Positions 7,190 to 8,066 of a DNA stretch of 8,066 nucleotides are shown piece by piece. Origin of the DNA: Prevotellaceae bacterium (GTDB taxonomy: Bacteria; Bacteroidota; Bacteroidia; Bacteroidales; Paludibacteraceae). The notes beneath the pieces are model-generated. The model searched no databases. It was not told the origin of the DNA and worked only from the letters and a program-made list of their open reading frames with translations. Within the stretch, counting starts at the first letter, position 1; each line of letters opens with the position of its first letter. The stretch lies in the NCBI GenBank assembly GCA_031290375.1, contig JAITNR010000170.1, positions 1 through 8,066 on the forward strand. The letters run 5' to 3'. The translations under genes and the position numbers were made by a program.

Positions 7190-7375
7190 TTATATACCGT
7201 AAACAAATTTCATAATGTTCTCAAAACTGATGTCCATCAACCAAACAACCAGAGCAATTAGAAGGGAAGCAATTAATACTACTACTGCGCTGCTGGTCAA
7301 TTCCTGCCTTGTGGGCCAAGATGTCTTGTGCACAAGCTCGGTATAACACTCTTTAATGTAGTTTATGAATTTCAT
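7190..7375 (-). CDS. secE: Preprotein translocase subunit SecE
   Basis: Encodes the small clamp subunit of the SecYEG inner-membrane translocon. The product has 61 residues, the single-membrane-span form usual in Bacteroidetes. An amphipathic N-terminal helix with the conserved KTSWPTRQEL motif (17-26) precedes one hydrophobic segment (about 29-47, SAVVVLIASLLIALVVWLM starting at 29). It is the first gene of the string and lies 40 bases downstream of the -7 box of a putative promoter. There is no Shine-Dalgarno sequence. In related genomes tRNA-Trp and tuf normally lie upstream; neither is seen here. Confidence 0.95.
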   Translation of the reverse strand: MKFINYIKECYTELVHKTSWPTRQELTSSAVVVLIASLLIALVVWLMDISFENIMKFVYGI

Positions 7376-7415
7376 ACAGGTATTTCTATTTTTATTCTCT
7401 TATAAATAAAGTTTG

Positions 7416-7446
7416 CAAAGGTAATACTTTTTTTTGAATTATGCAA
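7416..7446 (-). promoter_or_regulatory. Putative Bacteroidetes-type promoter for secE operon
   Basis: Read leftward, TACCTTTG (7423-7416) matches the -7 consensus TAnnTTTG exactly, and ATTG at 7447-7444 (TTG core 7446-7444) stands in the -33 place with a 20-base spacer. Transcription should start near 7410, leaving a leader of about 35 bases before secE. A second exact -7 match, TAACTTTG (7514-7507), lies further upstream but lacks a good -33 box. Such motifs arise by chance in AT-rich DNA, but spacing and position favour this one. Confidence 0.7.
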
Positions 7447-7632
7447 TTTTTTTTTGAGACAGGTAAAAAAAAGGCTAAATCTTTTTTTTAGGTGCCAAGT
7501 GCTGTTCAAAGTTAGGCACAAAAAATAAAGGGCACTTCTAAAAATTAACTTACTGTAAATCAATAAAATATGTATTGCCAAAAATAATCTCGGAAGCAGT
7601 GTTATTTTGTTGCAAAAAAATGCTGTTAATAT

Positions 7633-7663
7633 TTTGATAATTAAATAATTATGTGTATATTTG
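7633..7663 (+). promoter_or_regulatory. Putative rightward Bacteroidetes-type promoter
   Basis: TTTG at 7633-7636 and TATATTTG at 7656-7663 are exact matches to the -33 and -7 boxes with a 19-base spacer. Transcription would start near 7670, some 40 bases before the ATG at 7711. It points into the transposase fragment, so it may be the promoter of a lost gene, or of the fragment's short reading frame. It is divergent from the secE promoter. Confidence 0.65.
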
Positions 7664-7710
7664 CAGCATAATTTTAAAATAATAGATGCAAGTTTTGTAG
7701 AAGTTCCACA

Positions 7711-7990
7711 ATGTTAAAAAGCAAAAATATTACTCCGAAAATTATAGAAAAAGCGTTCAAAAACAAGCCATTAACAGATGAGCAAAAGGAAAATAACAGG
7801 CTCAAATCGAGGGCACGCAGCCGTGTGGAACATATTTTATGGGTTTATAACAAATTCAATGGGCGATTTTTTTATGCGGTCGATTGGTTTTCAGCGGATT
7901 AAAGGACGTATCGGACTGATAAATTTGGTCTATAACATGCGTCGTTACGAACAGATAGTCCGCCTGCAACTTTTGCCGATTAAATATTAA
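7711..7990 (+). pseudogene. C-terminal remnant of an IS5-family transposase, frameshifted
   Basis: The first frame gives KNKPLTDEQKENNRLKSRAR followed by SRVEH, and the next frame gives GFITNSMGDFFMRSIGF, then GLINLVYNMRRYEQIVRL, ending at TAA 7988-7990. Together these are the conserved C-terminus of IS5-family DDE transposases; the Glu in RVEH (7828-7830) is probably the third catalytic acid. One extra base near 7839 (CATATTTTATGGG) accounts for the shift. The N-terminal two thirds, including both catalytic Asp residues, are missing. Similarity begins only around 7735, so the ATG at 7711 and the first residues may be unrelated sequence. A 63-residue product could still be made from 7711, but it could not transpose. 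Confidence 0.85.
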
Positions 7991-8020
7991 ATTATGTTAA
8001 ATTTAATTTTATAAAACACT

Positions 8021-8066
<46 letters not shown>

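Larger units (their letters stand above)
7376..7710. other. AT-rich intergenic region between secE and transposase remnant
   Basis: I see no convincing gene, tRNA or tuf remnant here. It holds a leftward putative promoter for secE and a rightward putative promoter at 7633-7663. Four homopolymer tracts of eight or nine bases lie over and upstream of the secE promoter: T at 7428-7435 and 7447-7455, A at 7465-7472 and T at 7482-7489. A weak inverted pair, GTGCC (7492-7496) and GGCAC (7515-7519), lacks a T run on either strand. Confidence 0.65.

Noticed and set aside
7492..7519. GTGCC / GGCAC inverted pair as a terminator
   Set aside because: The stem is five pairs with an 18-base loop, and no T run follows on either strand.
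7372..7581. Minus-strand reading frame of 69 codons upstream of secE
   Set aside because: It spans the secE promoter and homopolymer tracts and its product is low-complexity; it looks like an AT-rich chance frame.
7579..7586. A further minus-strand -7 box, TATTTTTG
   Set aside because: The nearest TTTG is 26 bases upstream, too far for a -33 box; such motifs are expected by chance in AT-rich DNA.
7828..7845. Programmed frameshift in the transposase
   Set aside because: Some IS5 relatives use frameshifting, but the shift here falls in the C-terminal region at a site without a clear slippery run, and most of the gene is missing. Decay explains it better.

Overview
The window is a core information-processing cluster from a member of the Bacteroidota, most likely a Bacteroidales-like lineage. 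The evidence is protein similarity from memory: a 1270-residue RpoB with the Bacteroidetes-type N-terminus, a 61-residue SecE, a NusG of 186 residues, and L1, L10 and L12 proteins of Bacteroidetes type. Two putative promoters also match the -33 TTTG / -7 TAnnTTTG pattern of the Bacteroidetes primary sigma factor, and six of the seven main genes lack a Shine-Dalgarno sequence, as is usual in this phylum.

Positions 495-7375 hold one compact leftward gene string: secE, nusG, rplK, rplA, rplJ, rplL, rpoB. It makes a translocon subunit, a transcription elongation factor, the L11/L1 and L10/L12 parts of the large ribosomal subunit, and the beta subunit of RNA polymerase. All seven genes look intact. 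A putative promoter lies just upstream of secE. A terminator-like hairpin sits between rplL and rpoB, and a strong one begins four bases after the rpoB stop codon. nusG alone has a near-perfect Shine-Dalgarno sequence.

Both flanks differ from the usual arrangement. On the left, rpoC, which normally follows rpoB directly, is absent from the remaining 494 bases. That stretch holds hairpins, short repeats and the tail of an unidentified rightward reading frame. On the right, tRNA-Trp and tuf, which usually precede secE in this phylum, are not seen. Instead there is an AT-rich stretch with a second, rightward putative promoter, a frameshifted C-terminal fragment of an IS5-family transposase, and a GATA tetranucleotide repeat that runs off the window end.

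I see no convincing new multi-gene system. The points most worth following are the apparent rpoB/rpoC separation behind a terminator, the hairpin pair between rplL and rpoB, the lone Shine-Dalgarno site at nusG, and the terminal GATA repeat.
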